The translations under genes and the position numbers were made by a program. From NCBI GenBank assembly GCA_043814315.1, contig JBDRKE010000033.1:23114-87113 (forward strand): a stretch of DNA of 64,000 bases. The letters run 5' to 3'. The notes below the pieces were generated by a model. It did not search any database. It was given only the letters and a program-made list of their open reading frames with translations, and was not told the DNA's origin. The stretch's first letter is position 1; every line of letters begins with the position of its first letter. Shown here in pieces: positions 1-8,173 of the stretch. The stretch is from JBDRKE01 sp043814315. Its GTDB lineage: Bacteria > Omnitrophota > Gorgyraeia > Gygaellales > Profunditerraquicolaceae.

Positions 1-1
1 C

Positions 2-448
2 GATGAGATTTCTGTCGGCGGCTTGATTCTCGGTTTTATCCTAAGTTCCGTTAGGGGGATCACCTTGGGCCCGTTCGCGTTCAACTACAGGCCGTTGTTG
101 AATTCTTTTCTGGGCATTATCGCCGGCGGTGGGATTTTGTATCTGACGGGATTCGTCTTTGATCTTGTTTATTTCAAGCTCCTCAAAAAACCCCCCATCC
201 AGGGAGAAACGCAATCGATGGGCGGAGGGGACATAAAGCTGCTGGCGATGATCGGTGCCTTTTTAGGCTGGCAAAAGGCATTGCTGGTTTTCTTCCTTTC
301 TCCGTTCCTGGGCGCCTGCGTCGGTATCATAAACCTTCTGGTTAAAAAAGACCACACCATACCCTACGGGCCTTTCTTGTCGTTATCGGCCATTCTCGTC
401 CTATTCTGGGCAGATAAGATCCTGCAGTTGTTATTCTTTGTGCCGTGA
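2..448 (+). CDS. Prepilin peptidase, C-terminal part (5' end outside window)
   Basis: The reading frame is open from the first bases of the window, so this is the C-terminal portion of a longer gene. The visible protein is strongly hydrophobic with about four membrane segments. It contains GGGDIKLLAMIGAFLG near visible residue 75, the second catalytic-aspartate motif (GxGD) of A24 type IV prepilin peptidases. These inner-membrane aspartyl proteases cleave the leader of type IV pilins and type II secretion pseudopilins. The N-terminal methylase domain and first aspartate, if present, lie upstream. The stop lies 8 bp before the glucanotransferase ATG, so the two genes are probably co-transcribed. 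Family assignment is firm; whether it is PilD-like or a shorter variant cannot be told. Confidence 0.85.
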   Translation, partial: DEISVGGLILGFILSSVRGITLGPFAFNYRPLLNSFLGIIAGGGILYLTGFVFDLVYFKLLKKPPIQGETQSMGGGDIKLLAMIGAFLGWQKALLVFFLSPFLGACVGIINLLVKKDHTIPYGPFLSLSAILVLFWADKILQLLFFVP

Positions 449-455
449 GGACACC

Positions 456-2264
456 ATGGTAACCCGCCCTTCCTTAGATGATGATTTGCTGCGTACACTC
501 TCCCATGCCAAATGGAAATGGATCGGTTCGCAAAAAAAGGCAGGGATACTGGTGCCTTTATTTTCTGTATACTCCAGGCAAAGTCAGGCAATCGGTGATT
601 TAGCTGATTTGAAGCTCTTGGTGGATTGGGCGCATTTAACGGCAAACTCCATCATTCAGCTTCTGCCCATGAATGACATGGGGCCTTTATTCTGTCCTTA
701 TGATTCCAATAGTTCCTTTGCCCTGGAGCCCGCCACTATTTCACTTAAGGACTTTGATATCGATACCAAAGATTTAAAAAGAAACTTTCCTGCAGGCAAG
801 AGCCACATCCATTATTCTATCAAAGAAGAGAAAATGAGGTTGCTTTGGGAAGTTTACCTTCGGGAGAAAAAAAGCAGCCCGGCGTTTGAGAAGTTCCAGG
901 AAGAAAACGCCTATTGGCTTTCGGATTTCGCCCTCTACAAGGTGCTCAAAGAGGTGCATGCGGGAAGCCCTTGGTACGATTGGCCGCAACCCTTGAAAAA
1001 TCGATGTGCCGCAGCCCTGGAGGAGTTTAAAAGAGAACATGCCGTAAAAGTTGCCTTTCACATGTGGGTGCAGTGGGTAGCTTACCGGCAGTTTAAAGAG
1101 ATTAAGAGTTATGCGCACTCAAAAAAGGTGTTACTTAAGGGAGACCTTCCCATCTTAGTTTCCAGGGACAGCGCCGATGTCTGGCAGCACCCGGGATATT
1201 TTAAACTGGAGTTTTCCGCCGGAGCACCGCCGGATATGTATTGCGCTAAGGGCCAACGCTGGGGCATGCCGCCGAATAATTGGGAGAAGATTTCAGACGA
1301 CAGTTTTCAATATGTAAAAGAAAAACTTAAGTTCGCCCAGCAATTCTATGACATTTTAAGGATAGACCATGTGGTGGGATTATTTCGCATATGGAGCATT
1401 CCTTATCAGGAACCCCAGGAAAATAAAGGCCTCAATGGTTTTTTTGACCCGAGGGAAGAGTCTGTCTGGAAAGAACATGGCAGAAGAATCCTTAAGGTCA
1501 TTCTGGACAGTACGTCCATGCTGTTATGCGCCGAGGATTTAGGGACTATACCCTCGGCCTGTCCGCAGGCCTTAAAAGAGTTTGGCATTCCCGGCAATGA
1601 TGTGCAGCGCTGGGCCAAGGATTGGTGGCACAGGCATGATTTTTTAGATCCCCATGAGTACCGCGGTCTTTGCGTGGCGATGTTATCCACGCATGACACG
1701 ACGAACTGGCCTGCCTGGTGGGAGAATGAGGCAGGCACGGTGGACGAGGAGCTTTTCATCAGGAAATGCTCTGACCATCGGCAGATAAACTTTAGCCACG
1801 TCAGGAATAAATTATTTGATTCCTCTCGTTCCCATCATGGGAGGCTGCGCTGGCAGGAGAAGGTTGATTCAGTGGATAAACTGGTGGCGGTTCTAGGGAA
1901 GAGAAAAGAAGAGCTGGCGGATTTTATAGATTTGTACGAAAATACCTATCGCGAAAAAGAAAAACTGTGGAAGCATCTAAAGCTGCCCGGGCCCATGCGG
2001 GAGAAATCCGATGCCAAGATTGTTGCCCGGGCCTTGCGGATAAGCCTGGATTCCAGCGCCCTATTCTGTATCAATACGTTAGTGGATTGGCTGTATATTG
2101 CTGATGTGCATAAGGGGGACGCTTATCAAAACAGGATTAATACGCCTGGCACCATCAGCGACAAGAACTGGTCCCTCACGGTCCCGCTTTCCCTGGAAGA
2201 GCTCCTCAAGCATAAAATCAACAAGACCATCCGCAAGATGATTGAGTCTTCGGGAAGAGTATAA
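456..2264 (+). CDS. malQ: 4-alpha-glucanotransferase (amylomaltase, GH77)
   Basis: A 602-aa cytoplasmic enzyme that transfers alpha-1,4-glucan segments between maltodextrins or glycogen chains. GH77 signatures appear in order: PYDSNSSFALEP (acceptor loop), KGDLPILVSRDSADVWQHPG, GAPPDMYCAKGQRWGMPPNN, the nucleophile region LRIDHVVGLFRIWSIP, CAEDLGTIPS (acid/base region) and STHDTTNWPAWW. The length is in the usual range for bacterial MalQ without long N-terminal extensions. I chose the ATG at 456, which has GTGAGGA just upstream, over the in-frame TTG at 438 that would overlap the preceding gene. A hairpin follows the stop. A separate glycogen-binding protein near 51.2 kb is consistent with glycogen metabolism in this organism. 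Confidence 0.95.
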   Translation: MVTRPSLDDDLLRTLSHAKWKWIGSQKKAGILVPLFSVYSRQSQAIGDLADLKLLVDWAHLTANSIIQLLPMNDMGPLFCPYDSNSSFALEPATISLKDFDIDTKDLKRNFPAGKSHIHYSIKEEKMRLLWEVYLREKKSSPAFEKFQEENAYWLSDFALYKVLKEVHAGSPWYDWPQPLKNRCAAALEEFKREHAVKVAFHMWVQWVAYRQFKEIKSYAHSKKVLLKGDLPILVSRDSADVWQHPGYFKLEFSAGAPPDMYCAKGQRWGMPPNNWEKISDDSFQYVKEKLKFAQQFYDILRIDHVVGLFRIWSIPYQEPQENKGLNGFFDPREESVWKEHGRRILKVILDSTSMLLCAEDLGTIPSACPQALKEFGIPGNDVQRWAKDWWHRHDFLDPHEYRGLCVAMLSTHDTTNWPAWWENEAGTVDEELFIRKCSDHRQINFSHVRNKLFDSSRSHHGRLRWQEKVDSVDKLVAVLGKRKEELADFIDLYENTYREKEKLWKHLKLPGPMREKSDAKIVARALRISLDSSALFCINTLVDWLYIADVHKGDAYQNRINTPGTISDKNWSLTVPLSLEELLKHKINKTIRKMIESSGRV

Positions 2265-2289
2265 TGGGCTATATGTTTTTCCCTGCTTC

Positions 2290-2327
2290 GGGGTGTGTGC
2301 TCGTCAAATTTTCCTCGCACACGCCCC
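2290..2327 (+). terminator. GC-rich hairpin after malQ
   Basis: An 11-bp stem (2290-2300 with 2317-2327, one G-T pair) lies about 25 bp after the malQ stop. No clear T tract follows, so it may act as a terminator only weakly or be one more of the window's palindromes. Confidence 0.45.
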
Positions 2328-2361
2328 TCACGGGGACTTCTTCAACTCCTCATCAATATAT

Positions 2362-2399
2362 AGAAGTATAAGATAATATAAATAAATATAAAGAAGTAT
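2362..2399 (+). repeat. AT-rich direct repeat, possible operator
   Basis: AGAAGTAT occurs at 2362-2369 and again at 2392-2399, each inside TATA-rich sequence and 30 bp apart. The second copy touches the -35 box of the toxin-antitoxin-like promoter. Spaced repeats at a promoter are typical binding sites of autoregulatory antitoxins; operator function here is inference. Confidence 0.4.
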
Positions 2400-2427
2400 T
2401 GACATCTTCCTGCTTTTGAGGTATACT
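2399..2427 (+). promoter_or_regulatory. Sigma70-type promoter of the HTH/PIN module
   Basis: TTGACA (2399-2404), 17 bp, TATACT (2422-2427): a near-consensus housekeeping promoter. An AGGAGG ribosome site (2438-2443) lies 9 nt before the ATG at 2453. Confidence 0.8.
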
Positions 2428-2452
2428 TGTAGCAAAAAGGAGGGAATATACC

Positions 2453-2737
2453 ATGATTCAAGAGGTTATGACCACAGAGCAGTTAGCCAAATATTTGCAA
2501 TTGGATGAACAGACCATTTACCGCAAGGCACGTGCGGGCCAGATTCCGGCAGTACATATCGGAAAGACTTTAAGGTTTAAGAAAGAAGTAATCGACGGCT
2601 GGCTGAGGATTTCTTCTCTAAGGTGGACAGCCAAGAAAAGGCAGTCCTTAAGGGGCTGGGCAGAGGAATTTGCCAAGGAAAAGGGACTTAAGGAAGAAGA
2701 TTTAGAGAAGGCAATCTCCAAGAGAAGATATCATTGA
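2453..2737 (+). CDS. Excisionase-type HTH protein, probable antitoxin
   Basis: A 94-aa protein whose first ~50 residues form a MerR/excisionase-like winged helix (MTTEQLAKYLQLDEQTIYRK ... GKTLRFKKEVIDGWL; HTH_17 family). A basic and then acidic C-terminal tail (about residues 58-94) could be the partner-binding part. It is the first gene behind a strong promoter. Its stop overlaps the start of the PIN-domain gene (TGATG), giving tight translational coupling. HTH_17 proteins paired with PIN-family toxins are a recurring arrangement, so I read it as the antitoxin and autorepressor. Its DNA-binding role is well supported; the antitoxin role rests on context. Confidence 0.75.
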   Translation: MIQEVMTTEQLAKYLQLDEQTIYRKARAGQIPAVHIGKTLRFKKEVIDGWLRISSLRWTAKKRQSLRGWAEEFAKEKGLKEEDLEKAISKRRYH

Positions 2738-3141
2738 TGATAAAAGTCATCCTTGATACTAATGTTCTAATCTCTAGTCTTTTCTGGAAAGGTTCTTCCC
2801 GCCATATCGTAGATTTAGCCATCGCCAGTAAGATCAAATCCGTAACTTCCCCTGAAATAATGGAAGAGGTGGAGGCGGTTTTATACGAAGACTTTCCGCA
2901 GGTGCCTTATGAGAAAATTGAATGGATCATCAGAGACATTTTAAGTTATTCTCAGTTGATCATACCGCGCCGGGTTACGGTGAAAAGATTAAGGGATTCC
3001 AAGGACACGAAAATCATTGCCTGTGCTTTAAACGCGAAAGCGGAATATATCGTTACAGGAGACAAAGACCTTCTTGCGTTGGAGAAATATGCAGAAGTAA
3101 GGATACTAACCCCCAAAACCTTCTTAGATTTATTCAAATAG
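2737..3141 (+). CDS. PIN-domain putative toxin (COG1569-like)
   Basis: A 134-aa PIN-fold ribonuclease-like protein. Acidic residues expected in the active site are visible: D8 in VILDTNVLISS, the Glu in PEIMEEVEAVL, and the two Asp positions in RDSKDTKIIACA and YIVTGDKDLL. This pattern is that of the 'putative toxin-antitoxin system toxin component, PIN family'. I place the start at ATG 2737, which shares its A with the preceding TGA, rather than TTG 2734. Such toxins usually cut tRNA or rRNA when freed from their antitoxin; the target here is unknown. Confidence 0.8.
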   Translation: MIKVILDTNVLISSLFWKGSSRHIVDLAIASKIKSVTSPEIMEEVEAVLYEDFPQVPYEKIEWIIRDILSYSQLIIPRRVTVKRLRDSKDTKIIACALNAKAEYIVTGDKDLLALEKYAEVRILTPKTFLDLFK

Positions 3142-3212
3142 ATTTACCAAGCCCTGCTTTCAGCAAAGGCCCCACTGCTTTAACTTAGCTCTTATCGGAT
3201 TAAATGAATACT

Positions 3213-3232
3213 CCTCGGGCTTTAGCCCGAGG
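3213..3232 (+). terminator. Hairpin, terminator or IS200/IS605-like end
   Basis: CCTCGGGC-TTTA-GCCCGAGG is a perfect 8-bp stem followed by TTTCCT. It sits 70 bp after the PIN gene. Similar hairpins also mark ends of IS200/IS605 elements, but no transposase is present. Confidence 0.5.
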
Positions 3233-3460
3233 TTTCCTAGACAGCCCCCGACTCGGCTAAATTCACCAAGAAATCTCGCTATAATTTTTGTGCTCGTCGG
3301 GGTAATCGTAACGCATTCATCCCCGGCTTGAAAACCGCGGATTTCTGCGTTACGATTAAAAGAAAAAGGGGCATCTGTTTGGACTGGCCTTTTTGGCTGA
3401 GAAACCGCTAAGGCTGGAGACGCCCCCTTAATTTACCCGCTACCCGATTATCGGTAAATT

Positions 3461-3491
3461 ACGTCAAGATTATCGCAGATAATCTTGACGT
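3461..3491. terminator. Perfect 14-bp hairpin after the minus-strand giant gene
   Basis: Arms 3461-3474 and 3478-3491 are perfect complements with a GCA loop. It lies 20 bp beyond the stop of the minus-strand gene, in the position of a transcription terminator; flanking T/A runs are short. Confidence 0.55.
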
Positions 3492-3511
3492 TTCTTACGA
3501 GCCGGAGTAAA

Positions 3512-6500
3512 TTATCCCTTCCCTAAAAATACCTCCCTTAATTCCTGCGCGCTTCCCATGGATTCTAACACTACCAGGATGTCTCTGAGTGTGGCGTCAG
3601 TTGAGCAGCAGCTTTCTTCCTCTGACCTTAAGATATCCGATATGCAAAAAAGAATTTTATCCCTATCCTGCGTTATGCTCTCTTGAGCGCAGGATGTCTG
3701 TATATATTCCTTTATTCTCTCCGAAGAGGGAGTAATCCCTGAACTTGCCATCCTTGCAATCTGCCGCCACTCCTCATCAAGGTTAGTGCTAACCAAATTC
3801 CGAATAGCCGAAGAACTAATATTTACGCTTAAGTTAGTCATCGCCTGGGTGACGATGGGGAGAGAGCGGAAATCGATTCCTCCAAATCTTTGTTCCATCG
3901 CCGAGCTGGCGGTCTCTGGCTCAAGCGGCGAGCCGGAGACGGGATTATTTCCCAATGGAGGAGAATTTTTGATAGAACCGTCTCCTTTTTCTCTCGCAAG
4001 AACCTCCGTCATCCTCATAAAAAGCAGCATTTTTTCAAGCTGAGAGATTGCTACTTTAAGTTTCTCGCCCTCCAGAGGTTTGCTTTTAAAAATCTCATCA
4101 AGTTTATATGTAAAAGTGCTGAAAAATACATTTACGGCAAAACGATAATCACTGCAGATACTCTCCGGAGTTCCACTCCTTTGAAATTCCTTTTCTGCTC
4201 TATCTAAAACTTCCCCTGCCTTCATTCTTTTCATGGTATCCTGTAAGGCATTGACGGCATCCGCGTTCCAGGTTAGTGCCGCCTCGTAAATCTTGATTGC
4301 CTGCTGCCAGAATAAATATGAACCCCGGGTATGATAATAAATATCCCTCATGACCGGATTATCAGCGAAAGGAAGCCTATACAGCCTGGTTTCCTGACGC
4401 GAAAGAAGAGACGGCACATAATACAGGCGATAACTAATAGTTTTCCCGTCTTTTTGAGGGATTCCAATACCAGCCCACTCAAAGCCGTTCTCTAACCAAT
4501 CCCTAAAATCACTGTCACTAAATTCAAGCCCTCCGTCGGGATGATAATGAAAATAAAAAACCGGGGTTGCTTTTTTTTGTTCCACTTCTTTTTGTACGCG
4601 CATTTGATATCTCATTGTCCGTGCATGAGAATAATCCGTTATAATCAGATCCCAGTCGTTTTCTAAACTTAATCCTCCCCTTTCCGTTATTATGCGCTGA
4701 ACAGCTACGATATTTTCTGGCAAAGTTATGGGTGCCAGTTTTGAAATTATAGCTACAGCTTCCCCCCAGTCATATTGGTCAGAGAAAATAATAGAATCGC
4801 CTTCTTTGTCCGATATCAGTGTAAGCCTACCTTGAGAATTAACTTCTAAGCGTAAATCATATGACTCTGCTATAGCACGCAAAACCTTTTCTTTAAATCC
4901 TCCGATCATATACCGTTCGACCAATTTTGTCTCTACATAAAGAATTTTATTTCTTCTGGGTAAAATCAGATCCACCAGTATATCCTTATTGCCCTCTTTT
5001 CTAACCAAGCCCACAGTCGATAATTCAGCATCTCTATATATATCCAAATAGCGCCGATGGAATTCATTCATTTGTTCTATAACTTGAGCTTCCGCATATA
5101 ACAGCTCATCTTCATATATTCCAAAAACCGAAATCAAAGGTCTTGCTGCTGTTGACCCCATTGCCGAAGAGGCTTTAACAGGCCCACTCTCCATCACCGA
5201 GCTGGCGGACTCTGGCTCAAGCGGCGAGCCGGAGGTTTCCTTGGAAAAATCAGAACCGTCCCTATTTCCTGCAAGATCAATCTCGCTAGTTTCTACATTA
5301 ACTTGAACTGCTATCATTCTTGCCTTATTACGTTTGTCAAAAAGAGTTATCGTTATTGTAGGGGCATAAATCTCCTCTTTCGTGACAGGCTTGACGATGC
5401 CACTGTAAGACAGATAAATAAAATCATCAACGGAAATCCCAAAAAGATCAACAACTTCATGGCGCTTGCTTTCGCTCACCAAAACACCAAAAGCTTCATA
5501 AGCTTTTTTTTCATTTTCTACTGTATCCTTGTTTGGCTCCATGGCTTTAGCAGCTTTATAACTTGCCTCCTGAGCCAAATATTCGTCCATCAAAGGAGCA
5601 AGACCTGGATTTTCTTTGTGATTTTTTATATGTGTTGCTTCATGAGCTATCATCCGGGCTAACCAAGCATCTCTAGCTTCTTGTGAGGGTAACGCCTCTG
5701 AATTATTATAGTAGTCATACCCTACAACAATCAATTCCAAGTCCCCAAAAATCGCCATACCCCAGTCATCATTCATGCCCTTCAAAAAGAACAACACCGG
5801 CACAAAAGAAGTACTACTGGAAAGAATATTCTCCGCCATCAAGTAATCATAAGCTTGCCTGACCAGTGTTTCGTTCTGATTAGAAAGATTAATGGATGTC
5901 TTTAAATCCTCTTCAGAAACTGAACCGAGTCTGTTGCTTACCGCATCTTGAAGTTCTTTTAAAGAAAATTCCACGCCTTGTAAAATGCTATCCTTTTTAT
6001 TTTCACCGCTTTTCTCATAACTACCTCCACAGCCTAAAAAACCGAATGTCGCCCCTACTGCCAAAGCCTTTATTAATGTCCGTGTCTGTTTAAGAAATTC
6101 TCGCCTTGAAAGATCTGACGATTCTCCCACCGCCGAAGAAGCTATGGACGTCTGTTCTTGGGGGCGCAACTCTACTTTATCTATTTCGCTCGACATGGTT
6201 GTAGCACCCACTTTAATTTCTATAACATTATGATTTAAACTCTGAGGAAGGCGACTTGCTATCGAAGACGATACAGCTCCTGTTTTAGGATTATGCACTA
6301 CTTCACCTAATCCAGGCATACGTCCTAAGTCAAATATTTCTCCTCCACTAAAATAACTCCTTATTGTCTGACCATAGGGTGTATAAACTGGCTCCTTGAT
6401 ATTATATTCTCCATCTTTAAATGACTTCTGGTATTCTTTAAAATAGGGAGTCTTTGACCAGTTTTCTTTGGAGGTAAGGTTAGTTAAGTCTTTTCTATCT

Positions 6501-6847
6501 ATGAGATGGGAATAAAGGCCATCTTTACTGTAGTAGCGTGCCTTAAACCACTGGGCCATAATCAAAGAATAATAAACCTGCCTTAAGGAAGCGTAGCGCT
6601 TGGAGGAGTTTACTTCTTTGGTAAGTTTGGGGATGATGAGCTCGCGGATGAGCTGTGTAGAATATTCGTTCAGGATTTTGGAGCGTTCATCCTTAAACTC
6701 ATAGTTCCCTGCACCCTGCACCATCCACCCTGCACCCTGGCCACTCTCCTGTCCCCTCAAATAATCCTGCTCTAACATGACCTTTAAAGTGGCTTTATAA
6801 ATATAGGCCGAGTCCGTCGTCTCGCGGATAATGATCTCTCCCGGCAC
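3512..6847 (-). CDS. Giant modular secreted protein, part after an in-frame TGA
   Basis: This 1111-aa frame continues the gene that starts at 7396 and is cut off from it only by a TGA at 6851-6853; the GTG at 6847 is just the next possible start. The first ~170 residues match the conserved opening module of the intact paralogue at 25706-30895. The middle is different: a twin-arginine-like segment (SRREFLKQT near residue 246) and hydrophobic stretch ending in LGCGGS, a HEATH zinc-protease motif (near 400), then a domain with HYHPDGGLEFSDSD (near 765), which fits the JAMM signature H-x-H-x7-S-x2-D. Linkers of the type GSPLEPE and SSAME separate the parts. The last ~130 residues (GGIDFRSLP ... 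SSGITPS) again match the paralogue. No enzymatic role can be assigned to the whole. Confidence 0.75.
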   Translation of the reverse strand: MPGEIIIRETTDSAYIYKATLKVMLEQDYLRGQESGQGAGWMVQGAGNYEFKDERSKILNEYSTQLIRELIIPKLTKEVNSSKRYASLRQVYYSLIMAQWFKARYYSKDGLYSHLIDRKDLTNLTSKENWSKTPYFKEYQKSFKDGEYNIKEPVYTPYGQTIRSYFSGGEIFDLGRMPGLGEVVHNPKTGAVSSSIASRLPQSLNHNVIEIKVGATTMSSEIDKVELRPQEQTSIASSAVGESSDLSRREFLKQTRTLIKALAVGATFGFLGCGGSYEKSGENKKDSILQGVEFSLKELQDAVSNRLGSVSEEDLKTSINLSNQNETLVRQAYDYLMAENILSSSTSFVPVLFFLKGMNDDWGMAIFGDLELIVVGYDYYNNSEALPSQEARDAWLARMIAHEATHIKNHKENPGLAPLMDEYLAQEASYKAAKAMEPNKDTVENEKKAYEAFGVLVSESKRHEVVDLFGISVDDFIYLSYSGIVKPVTKEEIYAPTITITLFDKRNKARMIAVQVNVETSEIDLAGNRDGSDFSKETSGSPLEPESASSVMESGPVKASSAMGSTAARPLISVFGIYEDELLYAEAQVIEQMNEFHRRYLDIYRDAELSTVGLVRKEGNKDILVDLILPRRNKILYVETKLVERYMIGGFKEKVLRAIAESYDLRLEVNSQGRLTLISDKEGDSIIFSDQYDWGEAVAIISKLAPITLPENIVAVQRIITERGGLSLENDWDLIITDYSHARTMRYQMRVQKEVEQKKATPVFYFHYHPDGGLEFSDSDFRDWLENGFEWAGIGIPQKDGKTISYRLYYVPSLLSRQETRLYRLPFADNPVMRDIYYHTRGSYLFWQQAIKIYEAALTWNADAVNALQDTMKRMKAGEVLDRAEKEFQRSGTPESICSDYRFAVNVFFSTFTYKLDEIFKSKPLEGEKLKVAISQLEKMLLFMRMTEVLAREKGDGSIKNSPPLGNNPVSGSPLEPETASSAMEQRFGGIDFRSLPIVTQAMTNLSVNISSSAIRNLVSTNLDEEWRQIARMASSGITPSSERIKEYIQTSCAQESITQDRDKILFCISDILRSEEESCCSTDATLRDILVVLESMGSAQELREVFLGKG

Positions 6848-6850
6848 AAT

Positions 6851-7396
6851 TCAGGGCCGGGTGAGAGTGGGAATGGTTATATTCTCATAGCCGTAGATTT
6901 CCTCTGCCTTTTTATAGAGTTTATTCCAGTATTCTTTTCCTTCTGCGGTTTCAGGTGAAGTGAACTTGGCGGTGTCTTTCTTGAGTTGCAGGTCGGTTTC
7001 CAGCATGATCCTGCCGACATCCGTCCGTTCCAAGAGAGGGTCTATGATATTATCAGGAGAATCAGGCCGTAAGTTCACCCAGAAGAAGTCGTTGGGCAGA
7101 GTGAGGCCGATAAGGAAATAGTTTAGGAGCGTCTTGGTTGTATCCTCAATTTCCCGGGGCTGGGGGTTCTTGAGGCTGCCTTTGTCTAGAAAAAATTGGA
7201 AGCTGTTATTGAGATTATCGTATTGAAGGTACCTTAAATGCAGGGGGCGAAAGGTGTCCGGAACTAAGGAATTATGCAGTGCTGCTAAGTGGCCGGCAAT
7301 ATTCAACTGGCCTGCAACCTGGGCAAAGCCGGATTGCTGGAAGATGAGCAGAAGGCACAATAATAGAGATAATAATTTTGTTATTTTCCCTGACAT
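6851..7396 (-). CDS. Giant modular secreted protein, N-terminal fragment ending at TGA
   Basis: This 181-aa fragment begins with a signal peptide (hydrophobic core LLSLLLCLLLIFQQSGFAQ) and continues with the conserved opening module (LNIAGHLAAL, FRPLHLRYLQYD, WVNLRPDS, DPLLERTDVGRIML). It ends ...LTRP, then TGA, then IVPGEI; the intact paralogue has LTRPWIVPGEI. A TGG to TGA change therefore truncates an otherwise open 1294-codon frame (3512-7396). It is most likely a recent nonsense mutation; readthrough, a suppressor tRNA or a sequencing error remain possible. TGA is an ordinary stop elsewhere in this window. Confidence 0.8.
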   Translation of the reverse strand: MSGKITKLLSLLLCLLLIFQQSGFAQVAGQLNIAGHLAALHNSLVPDTFRPLHLRYLQYDNLNNSFQFFLDKGSLKNPQPREIEDTTKTLLNYFLIGLTLPNDFFWVNLRPDSPDNIIDPLLERTDVGRIMLETDLQLKKDTAKFTSPETAEGKEYWNKLYKKAEEIYGYENITIPTLTRP

Positions 7397-7443
7397 TTAT
7401 TGCGGTTTTAAGAGATTTTGGTTTCTCAGCCTTTATTAATAAT

Positions 7444-7472
7444 AGTATACACATTTAGGTAAGGGGATTCAA
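7444..7472 (-). promoter_or_regulatory. Promoter of the minus-strand giant gene
   Basis: Read on the minus strand, TTGAAT (7467-7472), 17 bp, TATACT (7444-7449). The leader to the ATG at 7396 would be about 40 nt and has no strong Shine-Dalgarno. The rest of 7473-7704 is AT-rich and shows no gene. Confidence 0.65.
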
Positions 7473-7704
7473 TATAAAATAGGAAACCTAAGAAAGGGTT
7501 TTCTCTTAAGAAGACAAGGAAAGCTAACTACGCGAAATAACGCTTGGCGAAATATTATCTACGCCTTATACTTACTATTGAAGAATGACTGGCGGCTTAG
7601 AGTTTTAGATTTTTATCCAGTCAAGATTATTCTTGTAACTCATTGTTTAGCAAGCTATTTCAAGACCCGATCTTGAAAATTTTAAAAAACGTTACCTTAT
7701 TCAA

Positions 7705-7959
7705 TTAAAACCTAGGATTTTCTGGGGCAGGGGGCTGATCTTTGCCTTTCGTTTTTTCAAGTGTTGTTTGGAGTAGAAGCATGAATCTTTCTATGCCGAT
7801 ACGGTCCATGGCAACTCTAGCAACTGTTTTAATTGGCCCTGGTTGGCCATGTTCGCTTGGTGGCTCTTGAAAGCGGAAGTCAAGAATAAAAGTTACGCCA
7901 TTATTTGTACCTACTCCGAAATTGTTACAACAAACCGGAATCATTTTTTCTTCTTCCAT
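7705..7959 (-). CDS. DUF3467-like small protein
   Basis: An 84-aa soluble protein. The pattern VCCNNFGVGTNNGVTFILDF followed by VARVAMDRIGIERFMLLLQ resembles the DUF3467 family, which has an N-terminal beta part (F-x-LDF) and a C-terminal helix. Function of that family is unknown. A strong ribosome site (AGGAGGTGA) sits directly upstream of the ATG, which supports a real gene despite its size. It stands alone, read toward the giant gene. Confidence 0.65.
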   Translation of the reverse strand: MEEEKMIPVCCNNFGVGTNNGVTFILDFRFQEPPSEHGQPGPIKTVARVAMDRIGIERFMLLLQTTLEKTKGKDQPPAPENPRF

Positions 7960-8039
7960 GATTCACCTCCTGACAAAAGTATACAGTACGAAAAAGACCT
8001 CTTGCGTCCCCGGAGCTTTGTGAAAGCGGCGGGGAAAAG

Positions 8040-8060
8040 CGACAGGTTCATTTAAACTAA
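8040..8060 (+). repeat. Left copy of a 21-bp direct repeat around the glycosyltransferase
   Basis: The 21 bases beginning CGACAGGTTC and ending TTTAAACTAA recur identically at 9726-9746. Between the two copies lie 1.67 kb of AT-rich DNA with one gene, suggesting insertion or excision at this repeat. Confidence 0.8.
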
Positions 8061-8173
8061 TCATTTGGCAAAGATTGCAGAAATTGAGCATTAAGACCTT
8101 TGTTCCGAGTCTATGTAGAGCACCAGGTTCTTCAAGAAGTTGATTGATCAACGGTCCGATTTCTTATATAAAG

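Larger units (their letters stand above)
3142..3511. other. Intergenic region with stacked palindromes
   Basis: No gene is visible between the converging PIN and giant-protein genes. The region holds a hairpin at 3213-3232 (perfect 8-bp stem, TTTA loop), a 13-bp inverted repeat 3303-3315/3346-3358, a long stem-loop around 3368-3426 that on the minus strand ends in a T-rich stretch, an inverted repeat around 3430-3460, and a perfect 14-bp hairpin at 3461-3491. The last ones may terminate the minus-strand gene. Confidence 0.6.

Noticed and set aside
3368..3426. GGCTGAGAAAC in a GC-rich stem-loop, reminiscent of a TPP riboswitch
   Set aside because: The second conserved half (CTGGATAATGCCAGCG-like) is missing and no thiamine gene follows.
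5303..5662. A 119-codon plus-strand ORF inside the minus-strand giant gene
   Set aside because: It lies entirely opposite a coding frame with clear homology to its paralogue and lacks coding character.
3512..7396. Genome-wide reassignment of TGA to Trp
   Set aside because: TGA serves as the stop of many genes here (for example 2735-2737 and 18178-18180), so only a single-site event fits.
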